Positions 1 to 9,557 of a stretch of DNA of 64,000 bases are shown piece by piece. The stretch is from an uncultured Pseudomonadales bacterium. GTDB lineage: Bacteria > Pseudomonadota > Gammaproteobacteria > Pseudomonadales > Azotimanducaceae. Location of the stretch: positions 124,001-188,000 of the forward strand of contig OY282460.1 in NCBI GenBank assembly GCA_958296295.1, read 5' to 3'. Positions within the stretch are counted from its first letter, which is position 1. The number at the start of each line of letters is the position of its first letter. The notes beneath the pieces were generated by a model that made no database searches, was not told the origin of the DNA, and saw only the letters and a program-made list of their open reading frames with translations. The translations under genes and the position numbers were made by a program.

Positions 1-872
1 GCGTCAAACGGGCGCAGATCCACGCGTCGAGGTGGGCTCGGCAGTTTCGCCACGAAGGCGGCGTAGAGATCGCGGTAGGCGTCGTTGTCGAACGGCAGTT
101 TCTCTGGTGGCGCGAAGCCGAATCTAGCGTCGGCGGCGTCGAAGCTCTTGAACGGGATGCGGCGCGAGAACGGATCGTTGGCGTCGAAACCGCCGACCAC
201 TTCGGCCACCGTGCGGGCATCGGCCACCGTGCGCGTGAAGACGCTCACGCAATCGAGCGTTCGACAGGCCGGCACCACGCCGCGCAGAGACCACCAGCCG
301 CGCGTCGGCTTGAAACCGACGATGCCGTTGAAGGCCGCCGGCACGCGGCCCGAACCGGCCGTATCCGTGCCGAGGGCGAACGCCGCGAGGCCAAGCCGTA
401 CCGCCACCGCCGAGCCGCTGCTGCTGCCGCCGGCGATGTAGTTCGGATTTACGGCGTTTCGCGTGGCGCCGTAGGGCGAACGGGTGCCCACCAAGCCGGT
501 GGCGAATTGATCCATGTTGGTCTTGCCAAGCGGAATCGCGCCAGCGGCGAGCAGCCGCGCCACCACCGTGGCGGAGTGTTTCGGCATGTACGTGTAGGCC
601 GGACAGGCCGCGGTGGTGGGCGTGCCGGCCAGATCGATATTGTCCTTGATGACGAACGGGATGCCTCTGAGCGGTGCCGCCGGGTCCACTGGCGCGAGCC
701 GCGCCAGATGGCTGTCGAGCGCGGATTCGTCTAGGCGATGAATCCACGCCGCATAGTCTTGGTGCCGATCGGCGCGCGCAACCAGCGTAGCCAGCGCGGC
801 ACGCGGCTCGGTCGCGCCGGCGGCATAGGTGCGCCGCAGACCGGCGATGGTGAGTGGTTCCAAACCGGCCAC
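1..872 (-). CDS. atzF: Allophanate hydrolase, amidase domain (partial, runs off window)
   Basis: Amidase-signature enzyme that hydrolyses allophanate to ammonia and CO2, the last step of the carboxylase route for guanidine/urea. The 290 residues visible carry the Ser-cisSer-Lys amidase core: the lysine in the stretch FVIKDNID, the glycine/serine loop GGSSSGSA and the nucleophile region GTDTAGSGRVPAAFNGIVG. The N-terminus (LTIAGLRRTYAAG) is typical of AtzF/DUR1 allophanate hydrolases and distinguishes it from GatA. The GTG at 872 is the most natural start; the frame is open further upstream but overlaps nothing conserved, and no strong ribosome binding site is visible. The C-terminus lies beyond base 1. 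It lies on the same strand as the carboxylase gene (4601-8155) but is separated from it by a 3.7-kb foreign-looking cassette, so its transcription may no longer be tied to the riboswitch. Confidence 0.88.
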   Translation of the reverse strand, partial: MAGLEPLTIAGLRRTYAAGATEPRAALATLVARADRHQDYAAWIHRLDESALDSHLARLAPVDPAAPLRGIPFVIKDNIDLAGTPTTAACPAYTYMPKHSATVVARLLAAGAIPLGKTNMDQFATGLVGTRSPYGATRNAVNPNYIAGGSSSGSAVAVRLGLAAFALGTDTAGSGRVPAAFNGIVGFKPTRGWWSLRGVVPACRTLDCVSVFTRTVADARTVAEVVGGFDANDPFSRRIPFKSFDAADARFGFAPPEKLPFDNDAYRDLYAAFVAKLPSPPRRVDLRPFD

Positions 873-912
873 ATCTACGGCGCTAACGGGCGGTTGGCAC
901 CGCTCGCAAGCT

Positions 913-2522
913 CTACAGCGTCCAAACGACCACGCCGTCGGTGTCGTCGGTACGGCGACCACCGCCAGCGCCGGCGCCCTCGCCACGCCGGCGCTCCTCG
1001 CCGCGGCGGTCGAGTATCACCAGATGCCCCTCATCCGCCTTGCACCGCGCCATGTAGCCGAGCGTCTGCGCCACGCCCTGCTCGACCGTCCACGCGAGGT
1101 TCTTGCGGTCCGAATCGCGCAGCACCTTGCACTCGATCACGAACCGCTCCCACAGATCCGACGGCTGCCCCGCCTCGGGCGGCCACAGCACCAGCAGGTC
1201 CGTGCGCCCGCGCCCCAAACCGTATTCGCGCTCGATGCGGCCGCCGCCGTTCACGATGCGCTGCAGGTACGCCTGCAGGATCAGCTGCGGCGCCGCTTCC
1301 CGGTAGTCGTCGAAGCGGCCCAGCCAGTGCTCCGCGCGCTCGGCAAAGAACGTGCCGAACGCCGTCAGCAGCTTGCGCATGTCCAGGCGGCCGGCGTCGT
1401 CCACGTACCACGCCGTCCGCACGTCCAGGCTGTCCTGCAACACGTAGCCGAGTTCCCGCGGCACCACCTCCTGGTAGATCGGGTTGGCGATGCGCGGCGG
1501 CGAATCCGGCGCCAGCAGGCCCAGGTCTCGCAGATACTCCAGGTCTCGGCCGTCGTGCTGCGCCTCGCCGCCGCTCAGGATGGGCGCGACGACGCGGCGC
1601 ACCCGCTCCTCCTCCAGCTTGTGCGCCAGCTGGTCGAGGTGCGTGCGTCGCGACAGGACGAGTTCCTGCGCGCCGCGTGGATGTCGTCCGCTTCGATGGC
1701 GCGCGAGCGGTCCCGGCCTGCCTTGTTGTCGAAGCAGGCGCCGGCGCACAGCGCGTTCACCAGCCACGGCTGGCCATTGGTCTGCGTCCACACGGCGTCG
1801 CGCGCCGCCGGCGTGAAGCGCTGGCCGGTCTCCGTGGTGTGCTGCGACAACAGACTGCCCGTTTCCGCCTCGGTGAAGTCGCCCAGGCGCAGCGACTTCG
1901 CCGCGACGTTGAACGGGCTGCCGCCGGCGATCACTTCGCCGGAGCTGGAGCGGATCCGATAGTCGCGGATATCGCGCACGCCGCAAAGCACCACGCTTTG
2001 CGGATACGCTCGCGGACGCTGCTCGTAGCCGGCGCGCAGCTGCCGCAGCACGGAGAGCAGCGTGTCGCCGACCAGCGAGTCGATCTCGTCCACCAGCAGC
2101 ACCAGCGGCGTCGGGTTCGCCAGGCACCAGCGGACGAGCAATCCCTTCAGCGCGTTTTCCGGCCCCGCCTTGGCCAGAACGTCCGGCCAAACGCGGTCCG
2201 GGTAGTCGTCGCCCAGCAACAGCGCGCAATCCGCCAGATTGCTTAGGATGGCGCGAATGCCTCGTGCCGTGTCGTCGCGCGCCACTTGACCGACTTCGAC
2301 GTTGACGTTCACGCAGCGGAAGTCGCCGATCTCACCGCTGTTGAGCAGGTCGCGCAACGCGATCAGGGCGGAGGTCTTGCCAGTCTGCCGCGGCGCGTGC
2401 AGCACGAAGTAGCGCTTGGCCCGAACCAGGTCCAGCAGCTCCTCCACGTCCATCCTGTCCAGCGGCGGAATGGCGTAGTGGTCGTCCAGGCGAACGGGCC
2501 CCTCGGTGTTGAAGCGGCGCAT
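913..2522 (-). pseudogene. AAA_35-type ATPase with C-terminal PD-(D/E)XK nuclease-like domain, frameshifted
   Basis: Reading from 2522, the first frame gives an AAA-type ATPase: Walker A APRQTGKTS near residue 44, Walker B-like LVLLVDEID near residue 140, then CGVRDIRDYR. About base 1675 this frame loses its sense, and the continuation lies in another minus-strand frame that runs to the stop at 913. The continuation contains QELVLSRRTHLDQL and then a nuclease-like motif GRTDLLVLWP...FVIECKVL (Asp, Glu-x-Lys). A single missing base near 1675 would join the halves into a protein of about 535 residues, the usual layout of AAA_35 ATPases with a PD-(D/E)XK tail. These are often accessory genes of unknown role. 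It is either a real pseudogene or an assembly error. It sits inside the guanidine operon between the carboxylase and allophanate hydrolase genes. Confidence 0.8.
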
Positions 2523-2693
2523 CAGCCGATTATGGCACTAGCGACGCAACGCCGTGCTCTGCCGCCCGCCCTCCACTACGCTGCGCGTGGATGCCTCGCC
2601 TCCTAAATCTCCACTGCGACCTAGACCAACGAGGCTGCATGTCGTACAGCAAGTGTTGGCGACACTCCGGCTCTTGACCACCAAGGACTAGCC

Positions 2694-3689
2694 TTAGGTC
2701 TTGCCACCAAGTGCATCGGACGCATGAATGGATGTGAGTAACTGTCTCACTTCTCCCACAGCATCTTCGATCTGCTTCAATCTCTCCTCGAAATTTCCCC
2801 CAATACACCCGCTCTTGGCTTCGGGGCTGAGCACATTGTCCATCTCCCGCATGGATCTTTTCACTATTTGGACAATTGCCGTACCGATCCATAGAGTATC
2901 TTCCGGTTGGATGCCACGAGGTTGCCTGAGCGCGCTGTCCGTGTCCAGCACCGCAACCGCATGCCCATACCGTTCGATACGTCCCGGTACCCCCTCCACC
3001 GTCACCGGTCGCTGCGACGCGGCCAGTTCGATATGCCGCCCTACTTGCATGTGCAGGTCATCCGGCGGTGCATCAAGTTCGATCGAGAATCCATCGAGCA
3101 GCCTTCGGTACAGGTCGAATTCACGGTTTTGCTTAGCGCCGGCCAGCTCGCGAATGGCGAGCTTTTCGCGCCAACTTGTACCACATCCGCGTAGAACGAG
3201 CAGGGCGCCGCTGCCGTGTTCCGACAGTTGGCACTGCTCACGCGCTGCACTCCCTAGTGCTTCGTCAAACGCCGTTAGTGCTTCATCGGCCAATCTCGTC
3301 TGAAGTTTCTCAAAATCTCCTTGCGTAGCCGTGCTCATCCGGCACTTTGATTCATGGATGCTTGTGAAAGACATCTCCGAACCGTCGAGTTGAATTCCCG
3401 CGTCGTTCACAGCTTGGACGAATTCTGCTCCCGCGACGACTACCGCTTCGCCGGACTCTATTGGCCGCCTGTAAGCATCCGGGAGTAGCGTCGCGAGTTC
3501 GGATGCCTCTGACGGATCAGCAACGGTTAAGGCGCTTCGGTCGTCTCCCCAATTGAGCCTGCGAGCTACGTAGAGCGTGGAATCGTCGCCCAACGAAAGC
3601 AGCGGGTGGCGCAAATGCAGTTGATCGCCAATATCTGGTACGGACATGTCGAACCCGCGCAACGAAGCGGTTTCGTGCTGGTCAAACAT
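2694..3689 (-). CDS. Hypothetical protein, second gene of inserted cassette
   Basis: Unrecognised 331-residue protein with no signal peptide or membrane segment. An acidic N-terminal half (WGDDRSALTVADPSEASEL) is followed by a helical region rich in Glu/Gln/Arg that ends in a coiled-coil-like stretch (NFEERLKQIEDAVGEVRQLL). The ATG at 3689 overlaps the end of the upstream gene (stop 3684-3682) by a few bases, which suggests translational coupling; ATGs at 3731 and 3647 are alternatives. Coupling to the frameshifted gene 3682-4483 suggests the two act as a pair, for example an effector with a partner or a defence module, but no motif supports a specific function. Base composition is slightly less GC-rich than the flanking operon. 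Confidence 0.6.
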   Translation of the reverse strand: MFDQHETASLRGFDMSVPDIGDQLHLRHPLLSLGDDSTLYVARRLNWGDDRSALTVADPSEASELATLLPDAYRRPIESGEAVVVAGAEFVQAVNDAGIQLDGSEMSFTSIHESKCRMSTATQGDFEKLQTRLADEALTAFDEALGSAAREQCQLSEHGSGALLVLRGCGTSWREKLAIRELAGAKQNREFDLYRRLLDGFSIELDAPPDDLHMQVGRHIELAASQRPVTVEGVPGRIERYGHAVAVLDTDSALRQPRGIQPEDTLWIGTAIVQIVKRSMREMDNVLSPEAKSGCIGGNFEERLKQIEDAVGEVRQLLTSIHASDALGGKT

Positions 3690-4483
3690 CGCTAACAACG
3701 GGCAGTGTACGTGGGCGCGGTTGGCGGGCAACCTCCCACACCATCCAATCCTCTACCGCTTGCACCACAGACTCGTCGTCCATCGGCACAACGACATTGT
3801 GCTTGATCCAGAGTTGAATCCGGCGACTCTCGCTTTCCGTCAGCGAAGTACGTCGCCGAAGCCAGTGTAGATAGCGGCTGTGATTAGCCTCCGTCATGTA
3901 CGCTGCCCGCAGATCAAGACCACTAGCGACCAGATCATGGGGTACGCGGACTTCCCATGTCCAAGCCCGCTTGTCGTTCGGACTTCCCTTGATGACGACG
4001 GTACCTGAGTTCTGTAGTTTGCTTCCCGATCCCGGCGCACTGCCCTTGAGGTAGTCGGCGACCGTTCCATAGTGGGCGTGGATGTACTTCTCGAATGCCG
4101 CCTTCCAATCCACAAGCGGCACATCGTGACGCTGAAAGAATGTTGCGGCGTCCAGCGTCATTGAGTCCGGGATTGGTTGCGATCTTGCCGGACCACAAGC
4201 CGCCGCTGTCGAAAGGCGTGGCGCCCTTCGCGTTCGAAGGCCAATTGGCATCTTCACTTTCGTTCAGCACAAACGCTACAAGGCCGAAGTCCTCCTCGGC
4301 CCGAAGGACGTAGAAATAGTAAGGCCTGCCGCCTATGCCAAGGCCACGCTCCGCCCTCAGTGTTTGATCTGAAGCCCTCGGCGCGGGCCACGCTCCCCGG
4401 ATCGCGTCGGTCATCAGTTCACGCCAGTCTCCATCGCCGTGAACGCGCCCTTGGCGCAACCCTCGAATCAGTAGGTTGTTCAT
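3682..4483 (-). pseudogene. Hypothetical protein, first gene of inserted cassette, frameshifted
   Basis: The ATG at 4483 is preceded by AGGAACT, a good ribosome binding site. The first frame is clean through RPYYFYVLRAEEDFGLVAFV and GATPFDSGGLWSGKIATNP, then breaks down. The sense reading resumes in another minus-strand frame from about 4161 (TLDAATFFQRHDVPLVDW) to the stop at 3682. Neither half looks complete alone; a one-base indel between about 4140 and 4175 would restore a protein of roughly 265 residues. The second half could instead start at its own ATG at 4161. I do not recognise the family. A minus-strand -10-like TATAGT near 4497 and the direct repeat TCGATAGG upstream suggest the cassette has its own promoter here. 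Confidence 0.6.
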
Positions 4484-4561
4484 AGTTCCTACTACTATAC
4501 AGCCTATCGAGACACACCTATCGAGAGTGTCGAGTCGGCGCAATCGGCATAGGTTCCTACA

Positions 4562-4577
4562 GGCCACGATGGTGGCC
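4562..4577 (-). other. Short hairpin after carboxylase gene
   Basis: A perfect 6-bp stem, GGCCAC/GTGGCC, with a 4-base loop lies 24 bases downstream of the carboxylase stop. There is no T-run after it, so it is at best a weak or Rho-assisted terminator. It marks the boundary between the guanidine genes and the inserted cassette. Confidence 0.3.
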
Positions 4578-4600
4578 GGTGACTCCAGGCCACTAGGGTT

Positions 4601-7600
4601 TTACAGTGCCAACGGCTGCCCCGCGTCGACGGTTTGCCCCTTGGTCACCAGCACCTGCTCCACAACGCCAGCCACCGGCGCGGTGACCTCGAACTCTGCC
4701 TTCATGGACTCAACCACAAACAGCGTGTCGCCTGCCTCCACGCGCTGGCCCGCCTCCACAGCAACGGCCCAGATTGAACCCGCCATCGGGCTTGCGACGA
4801 ACGGCGGCGACCCATCCTCGAGCTGCGTCTTGGCAGCATCAACGGAACGGCCGCCCGCGTCGGCCTGCTCGAAGGTCAGCAGGCCACGCTCGCGCCAATC
4901 CGCAAGCTCGGCCGTGAACGCGTGCCGACGACGGGCGGCAAAAGCGTCGATGTCGTCGCGATGGGTGGCGAGGAAAGCGCGGTGTTGTTCGATGTCGAAA
5001 GAGGTCATTTCGATGTCGATGTCGAAACCGCCTCGCGGGAACGCCTTCCGCATGGCTCTGAGTTCGGCGGCGTCGACCTCGTAGAAGCGGATGCGGTCGA
5101 AGGGGCGCAGCAGCCAGTGCTTGTCGAACGCCCGGCCGCGCCGGTGCCGATTCCACACCTGTACGGTGCGGCCAACGAACTGGTAGCCGCCCGGGCCCTC
5201 CATGCCGTAGATGCACAAGTACGCGCCGCCGATGCCGACGGAGTTCTCGGCCGTCCATGTGCGCGCCGGGTTGTACTTGGTGGTCACCAAGCGGTGGCGT
5301 GGGTCGAGCGGCGTGGCAACGGGCGCGCCGAGGTAGACGTCGCCCAAGCCCATCACGAGATAATCGGCGTTGAAGACGATCTCTTTGACCGCTTGCCGGT
5401 CCGCCAGGCCGTTGATGCGGCGGATGAACTCGATGTTGTCCGGGCACCACGGCGCGTCGGCGCGCACGCTGGCCGTGTAGCGCTCGATGGCTTCCCGGCA
5501 GGCGTCGTCGTCCCAGGAGAGGGGCAGGCGGGCGATGCGCGAATCCACCCTAGCGGTCGCGCCCGCACGAGCGGATTCGAGCAGCGGCACGAGGCGGCTT
5601 GCGAAGCTGGCGCCGGAGAAACGTGCCGAGTCGTAGCGGATCAGCAGCGAGCGGATGCCTGGGGTCGTCTCCACCACGCCGTCAAAGTGTTCGTCCTCAA
5701 TGGCGGCTTGGAAGGCATGCACGCGCAGGCGCAGTTCGAGGTCCAAGGTGTTCGGCCCGAACTCCACCAGCAGCGCTTCGTCGCCGGCGCGCCGCACGCG
5801 CACGTCTTCATGTTCCAGAACGATGGAACGTTCGATGTGATGTCTTGCGGCCACGGGTTGGATTCGCACGGGCGTGCGCGCCGCGATGGCCGCGTTCTGA
5901 CTGCGAAGCAGCCGACGCGCTTCGGCCTCCGTAACAGCCCGCACGCGCAGCTTGTCGCCGGCGGCGAGCTGGCCGAGCTTCCAGCGATCCGCTTCGATCA
6001 CCACGGACGGGCATACGAAGCCGCCTAGGCTCGGCCCGTCCGGGCCCAGCACAACGGGCATGTCGCCGGTAAAGTCGATCGCGCCGAAGGCGTAGGCGTT
6101 GTCGTGGATGTTGGAGGGATGCAGCCCGGCGTCGCCGCCATCGCTGCGCGACCAGGCCGGGCGCGGGCCGATCAAACGCACGCCGGTGCGGTCGGAGTGG
6201 TAATGCACGGTCCACTCGGCTTCGAGGAAGGCGCGGATGTCGTCGCTGGTGAGGAACTCGTCCGTGCAGTGCGGCCCCATCGTCACGCGCAACTCGAGTC
6301 GGCCGGCCCAATCCGGCCTTGGCGCGGGCGGTTCGGCAACCCTCATGCCGGCTGCCAAGAGCGGTAGAACGTCGCCCACGGCCAACGCGCGACCGTTCAT
6401 GCCGCCGATGCCGCCCAAGGTGAACGTGGCCGAAGAACCCATCACGCACGGCACGTCGAGCCCGCCGGCGACGAGCAGATAAGCGCGAACGCCTCGCGTC
6501 ACCCTGCCGATGACAAGTACATCGCCCGGCGATATATCGAACGGTTGCCAGCAGGCGCCGGTGTTGAGTTCGCAGAAGCCCGCCACGCACACGGTTGTCG
6601 CGCTGCGAAAGCGCAACGTTGGGCCTTGCACCGTGATTTCCAAACCCGTCGCGCCTTCGGCGTTGCCAAGCAGCCGGTTGCCGAAGCGAAACGAGAAATC
6701 GTCCATCGGCCCGGACGGCGGCACGCCCACCGGCCAATAGCCCTGCCGACCCGGCCAAGACTGCACGGTGGTGTGAACGCCAGCTGCCAATACCTCGAAC
6801 GCGCGCGGCTGGTAGTCGAGAGTCGCCAAGGTGCCGGTGTCGTGGCGCGCGTCTGCAAACGGCGCGGAAGCCAGCGCTTGCCGCAAGTAGTCGCGGTTGG
6901 TTTGCACGCCGAACGCAACCGTCTCGCGCAAGGCGTCGACGAGGCCGCGCCGGGCCAGGTCGCGGCTTGCCGCGTGTGCCATCACTTTGGCGACGAGGGA
7001 ATCGTAGAGCGGCGGAATCTCCGTGCCGGAGCGCAGCCACGTATCCACGCGAACGCCCTCCCGAGCCGGGAACGAGACCACGGAGGCGGTGCCGGGCGAA
7101 GGGCGAAAGCCCTGGTGCGGGTCTTCGGCGCACAGCCTTGCTTGCATGGCGCAGCCGTTGGCTTCGAGATTGGCGGTGAGCTCGTCCAACGGCGGCAGTT
7201 CGCCGGCGGCCAGCTCGACCATCCAGCGCACCAAGTCCACATCGAACACGAGCTCGGTGACGCCGTGCTCCACCTGCAAGCGAGTGTTCACTTCCAGGAA
7301 ATACGCGGCTGTACGGTCGGGATCGTAAAGAAACTCCACCGTGCCGGCGCTGCGGTAGGCCACCTGTTCCAGCAGCGCCTTGGCGTCCGCGTGCATTCGC
7401 GTACGAACCGCGTCGGCCAGGTTCGGCGCCGGGCATTCCTCCACTACTTTCTGATGGCGGCGTTGCAGCGAGCAATCTCGATCGCCCAACACCGCCACGC
7501 CGCCAGCGCCGTCGCCGAACGCCTGCACTTCCACATGTCGAGGCGCGGCGACGCAGCGTTCCACGAACAACCGGGCGTCGCCGAACTGCGCGTTGGCCAA

Positions 7601-8155
7601 GCGCCGCACCGTGGCGAAGCTACGGCCAAGTTCTTGTTCGTCGTTGCAGCGCGACATGCCGATGCCGCCGCCCCCGGCGGAGCTCTTCAGCATCACGGGA
7701 TAGCCGATCCGCTCCGCCCAAGCGTGCGCTTCGTCGACATCGGCCAGCACGCCGCTGCCGGGCAGCAGCGCGAGGCCAGCGGATTCGGCCAACTGGCGCG
7801 CCTCGTGCTTGAGGCCGAACGAGCGGATGTGGGCCGGTCGCGGGCCGATGAAGACGACGCCGCGGTCTTCCAACGCCTGCGCGAAGGCGGAGTTCTCGCT
7901 TAGGAAACCGTAGCCGGGATGTACCGCTTCGGCACCGGTTCGGCGCACGGCGCCCAACAGTTTGGCTTGATCCAAGTAGTTTTCCGCAACGCCGCCCTCG
8001 CCCAGCGACACCGCCTCCCGCGCCGCTTCCACATGCAGCGCGTCGCGATCCGCTTCCGAGTACACGGCAACGCTGCCGACGCCGAGCGCGTCCAGCGTCC
8101 GGCAGATGCGCACCGCAATCTCGCCGCGATTGGCGATGAGCACCTTCTCGAACAT
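4601..8155 (-). CDS. Biotin-dependent guanidine (urea-type) carboxylase
   Basis: 1184-residue single-chain carboxylase. Domains in order: biotin carboxylase (MFEKVLIANRGEIAVRI start, ATP-grasp glycine loop SAGGGGIGMS, about 1-450); carboxyltransferase halves homologous to KipA/AHS2 (about 455-780, with the PSGPMDDFSFRFGN signature) and KipI/AHS1 (about 790-1020); and a C-terminal biotinyl domain with the lysine in VVESMKAEF. This layout is that of urea carboxylase (DUR1,2-type). Members encoded beside DUF1989 pairs and under ykkC control have been shown to carboxylate guanidine to carboxyguanidine with ATP and bicarbonate. The guanidine-I riboswitch upstream and the two neighbouring deiminase-type genes make guanidine the likely physiological substrate; urea may be a secondary one. 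The gene lies 12 bases behind the DUF1989 gene 8168-8821. Cytoplasmic. Confidence 0.93.
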   Translation of the reverse strand: MFEKVLIANRGEIAVRICRTLDALGVGSVAVYSEADRDALHVEAAREAVSLGEGGVAENYLDQAKLLGAVRRTGAEAVHPGYGFLSENSAFAQALEDRGVVFIGPRPAHIRSFGLKHEARQLAESAGLALLPGSGVLADVDEAHAWAERIGYPVMLKSSAGGGGIGMSRCNDEQELGRSFATVRRLANAQFGDARLFVERCVAAPRHVEVQAFGDGAGGVAVLGDRDCSLQRRHQKVVEECPAPNLADAVRTRMHADAKALLEQVAYRSAGTVEFLYDPDRTAAYFLEVNTRLQVEHGVTELVFDVDLVRWMVELAAGELPPLDELTANLEANGCAMQARLCAEDPHQGFRPSPGTASVVSFPAREGVRVDTWLRSGTEIPPLYDSLVAKVMAHAASRDLARRGLVDALRETVAFGVQTNRDYLRQALASAPFADARHDTGTLATLDYQPRAFEVLAAGVHTTVQSWPGRQGYWPVGVPPSGPMDDFSFRFGNRLLGNAEGATGLEITVQGPTLRFRSATTVCVAGFCELNTGACWQPFDISPGDVLVIGRVTRGVRAYLLVAGGLDVPCVMGSSATFTLGGIGGMNGRALAVGDVLPLLAAGMRVAEPPAPRPDWAGRLELRVTMGPHCTDEFLTSDDIRAFLEAEWTVHYHSDRTGVRLIGPRPAWSRSDGGDAGLHPSNIHDNAYAFGAIDFTGDMPVVLGPDGPSLGGFVCPSVVIEADRWKLGQLAAGDKLRVRAVTEAEARRLLRSQNAAIAARTPVRIQPVAARHHIERSIVLEHEDVRVRRAGDEALLVEFGPNTLDLELRLRVHAFQAAIEDEHFDGVVETTPGIRSLLIRYDSARFSGASFASRLVPLLESARAGATARVDSRIARLPLSWDDDACREAIERYTASVRADAPWCPDNIEFIRRINGLADRQAVKEIVFNADYLVMGLGDVYLGAPVATPLDPRHRLVTTKYNPARTWTAENSVGIGGAYLCIYGMEGPGGYQFVGRTVQVWNRHRRGRAFDKHWLLRPFDRIRFYEVDAAELRAMRKAFPRGGFDIDIEMTSFDIEQHRAFLATHRDDIDAFAARRRHAFTAELADWRERGLLTFEQADAGGRSVDAAKTQLEDGSPPFVASPMAGSIWAVAVEAGQRVEAGDTLFVVESMKAEFEVTAPVAGVVEQVLVTKGQTVDAGQPLAL

Positions 8156-8167
8156 AGCCGAATGGCG

Positions 8168-8821
8168 CTAGAGCCTGTCCGCCGGTGTCCAAACGGCGAG
8201 TTCGATGGGCGTTGGGTTGTAGCCGTTGCAGGGATTGTTGAGTTGGGGGCAGTTGGAAATGAGCACCAATACGTCCATCTTCGCTTCGAGTTCCACGTAT
8301 TTGCCCGGTGCGCTGATGCCGTCCTCGAAGGTGAGGCCGCCTTCGGGCGTTACCGGCACGTTCATGAAGAAGTTGATGTTGTGCGTGATGTCGCGCTTGG
8401 TGAGGCCCCACTCTTCGTGGGTATTCACGGCCAGCAGCCAGCTATCACGACACGAGTGCATGAACTTCTTCTCCAAGGCGTAGCGCACCGTGTTGCTCTC
8501 GCCGGCGCAGGCGCCGCCGAGGGTGTCGTGCCGTCCGCAAATGTCCGCGACGATGGCGAGCAAGGCATTGCCTTCGTCGGACAGCAACGTGGTGCCGGCG
8601 GTGAGATAGAGGTTGCCTTGGGCACGGATGGTGTCCGTGGCGCTGTAGCGCTCGCACGGGTTTCTGGCGTTGAAGAACAACGTGTCTACGGCTTGATTGC
8701 CCTTCAAGTCCGTGATGCGCAGCACGTCTCCCTTGGCGACTTCGCCCAGCCAGTAATCGCCGGCTGGAACTACCTCGGTCCAACCGGCATCGGCGGTGTT
8801 CAGGCTGCTCTCTTGCAGCAT
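8168..8821 (-). CDS. Carboxyguanidine deiminase subunit (CgdA/CgdB family, DUF1989)
   Basis: 217-residue DUF1989 protein, formerly urea-carboxylase-associated protein. Together with the neighbouring paralogue it is expected to form the heteromeric carboxyguanidine deiminase that converts carboxyguanidine to allophanate plus ammonia. Visible family features are the N-terminal [20 protein letters not shown], the [19 protein letters not shown] core, [30 protein letters not shown], and the C-terminal [18 protein letters not shown] with its clustered cysteines. It lies 13 bases upstream of the carboxylase and 13 bases downstream of the paralogue, clearly the same transcript. I cannot decide from sequence alone which subunit is CgdA and which CgdB. 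Confidence 0.88.
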   Translation of the reverse strand: MLQESSLNTADAGWTEVVPAGDYWLGEVAKGDVLRITDLKGNQAVDTLFFNARNPCERYSATDTIRAQGNLYLTAGTTLLSDEGNALLAIVADICGRHDTLGGACAGESNTVRYALEKKFMHSCRDSWLLAVNTHEEWGLTKRDITHNINFFMNVPVTPEGGLTFEDGISAPGKYVELEAKMDVLVLISNCPQLNNPCNGYNPTPIELAVWTPADRL

Positions 8822-8834
8822 CGTTGCCTCCGTT

Positions 8835-9557
8835 CTAGGTTCCGAGCGCGTACAAATAGTTGTTCATGAAGCCGCGGCCGTTCTCGGGCCTCGACAGCCG
8901 GCAGGCGTCGTCCTCGGCGACCGGGCCGGCAGGGATGAGCTGATAGCCGATGGGCCGGCGCGGGTATTCGGCGGCAGAGTTGAGCGGATGCGGACACGTG
9001 TGCAGCACGACGAGCGTCGGCATCTCGAAACGCAGGGTTACGGAGCTGCCGGCCGGCGAATGGTCTTCACGGTAGGCGAGGCTGCCATCGGCACCCGCAT
9101 CCACCCGCGAGAACCAGTTCACGTTGGCGGCGAAATCGCGCCGGCCCAAACCGTATTTGCCGAGTTCCACCAAGAAGCTGTCGCGGCCATTGCGGTGATA
9201 GTCGTTGTGCGCTTCTTGGTAGGAGAGCGCGCCCCACTTGCGCTTCACCAGCGCCGCATTGCAGGTGCCGCCGGCGGCGTCGTGCCAGCCCAAGTCGTCG
9301 GCGACGATGGAGCAGAAGATGCGTCCCATGTCGGAATACAGGCAGTGGCCGGCGGTGAGCCGAAAAGTGTGCTGGCACTTCAGCGTGTCCGGCAGGTTGA
9401 GGCGTTCCAGCGGATTGTGCGGGTTGTAGGCCAGCATTGCGGCGTTGCCTCCGCCTTCGGCGTCCACCAAGCGCAACTGCACGCCGGCGTTAACGATGAA
9501 GGACCAGTGGCTGCCGCCCGGCAGCACGTCTTCGTACAGAACATCGTTATCGATCAT
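8835..9557 (-). CDS. Carboxyguanidine deiminase subunit (CgdA/CgdB family, DUF1989), paralogue
   Basis: 240-residue paralogue of the next gene. Shared landmarks are [14 protein letters not shown], the [21 protein letters not shown] core, [31 protein letters not shown] and the C-terminal [21 protein letters not shown]. The frame is open to 9686, but the ATG at 9557 is preferred: the protein then begins [15 protein letters not shown], it has a GGAAAC ribosome-binding stretch, and it overlaps the ATPase stop at 9547 by 11 bases, consistent with translational coupling. Predicted to pair with the 217-residue subunit as carboxyguanidine deiminase. Confidence 0.88.
   Translation of the reverse strand: MIDNDVLYEDVLPGGSHWSFIVNAGVQLRLVDAEGGGNAAMLAYNPHNPLERLNLPDTLKCQHTFRLTAGHCLYSDMGRIFCSIVADDLGWHDAAGGTCNAALVKRKWGALSYQEAHNDYHRNGRDSFLVELGKYGLGRRDFAANVNWFSRVDAGADGSLAYREDHSPAGSSVTLRFEMPTLVVLHTCPHPLNSAAEYPRRPIGYQLIPAGPVAEDDACRLSRPENGRGFMNNYLYALGT

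Noticed and set aside
1..872. Plus-strand and alternative-frame readings over the allophanate hydrolase region (for example 85-441, 124-747)
   Set aside because: Out-of-frame shadows of the amidase; composition is Arg/Ala-rich with no motifs.
913..2229. A complete 438-residue gene in the second frame of the ATPase region
   Set aside because: Only the part after about base 1675 has sensible protein; the upstream part is the shadow of the ATPase frame.
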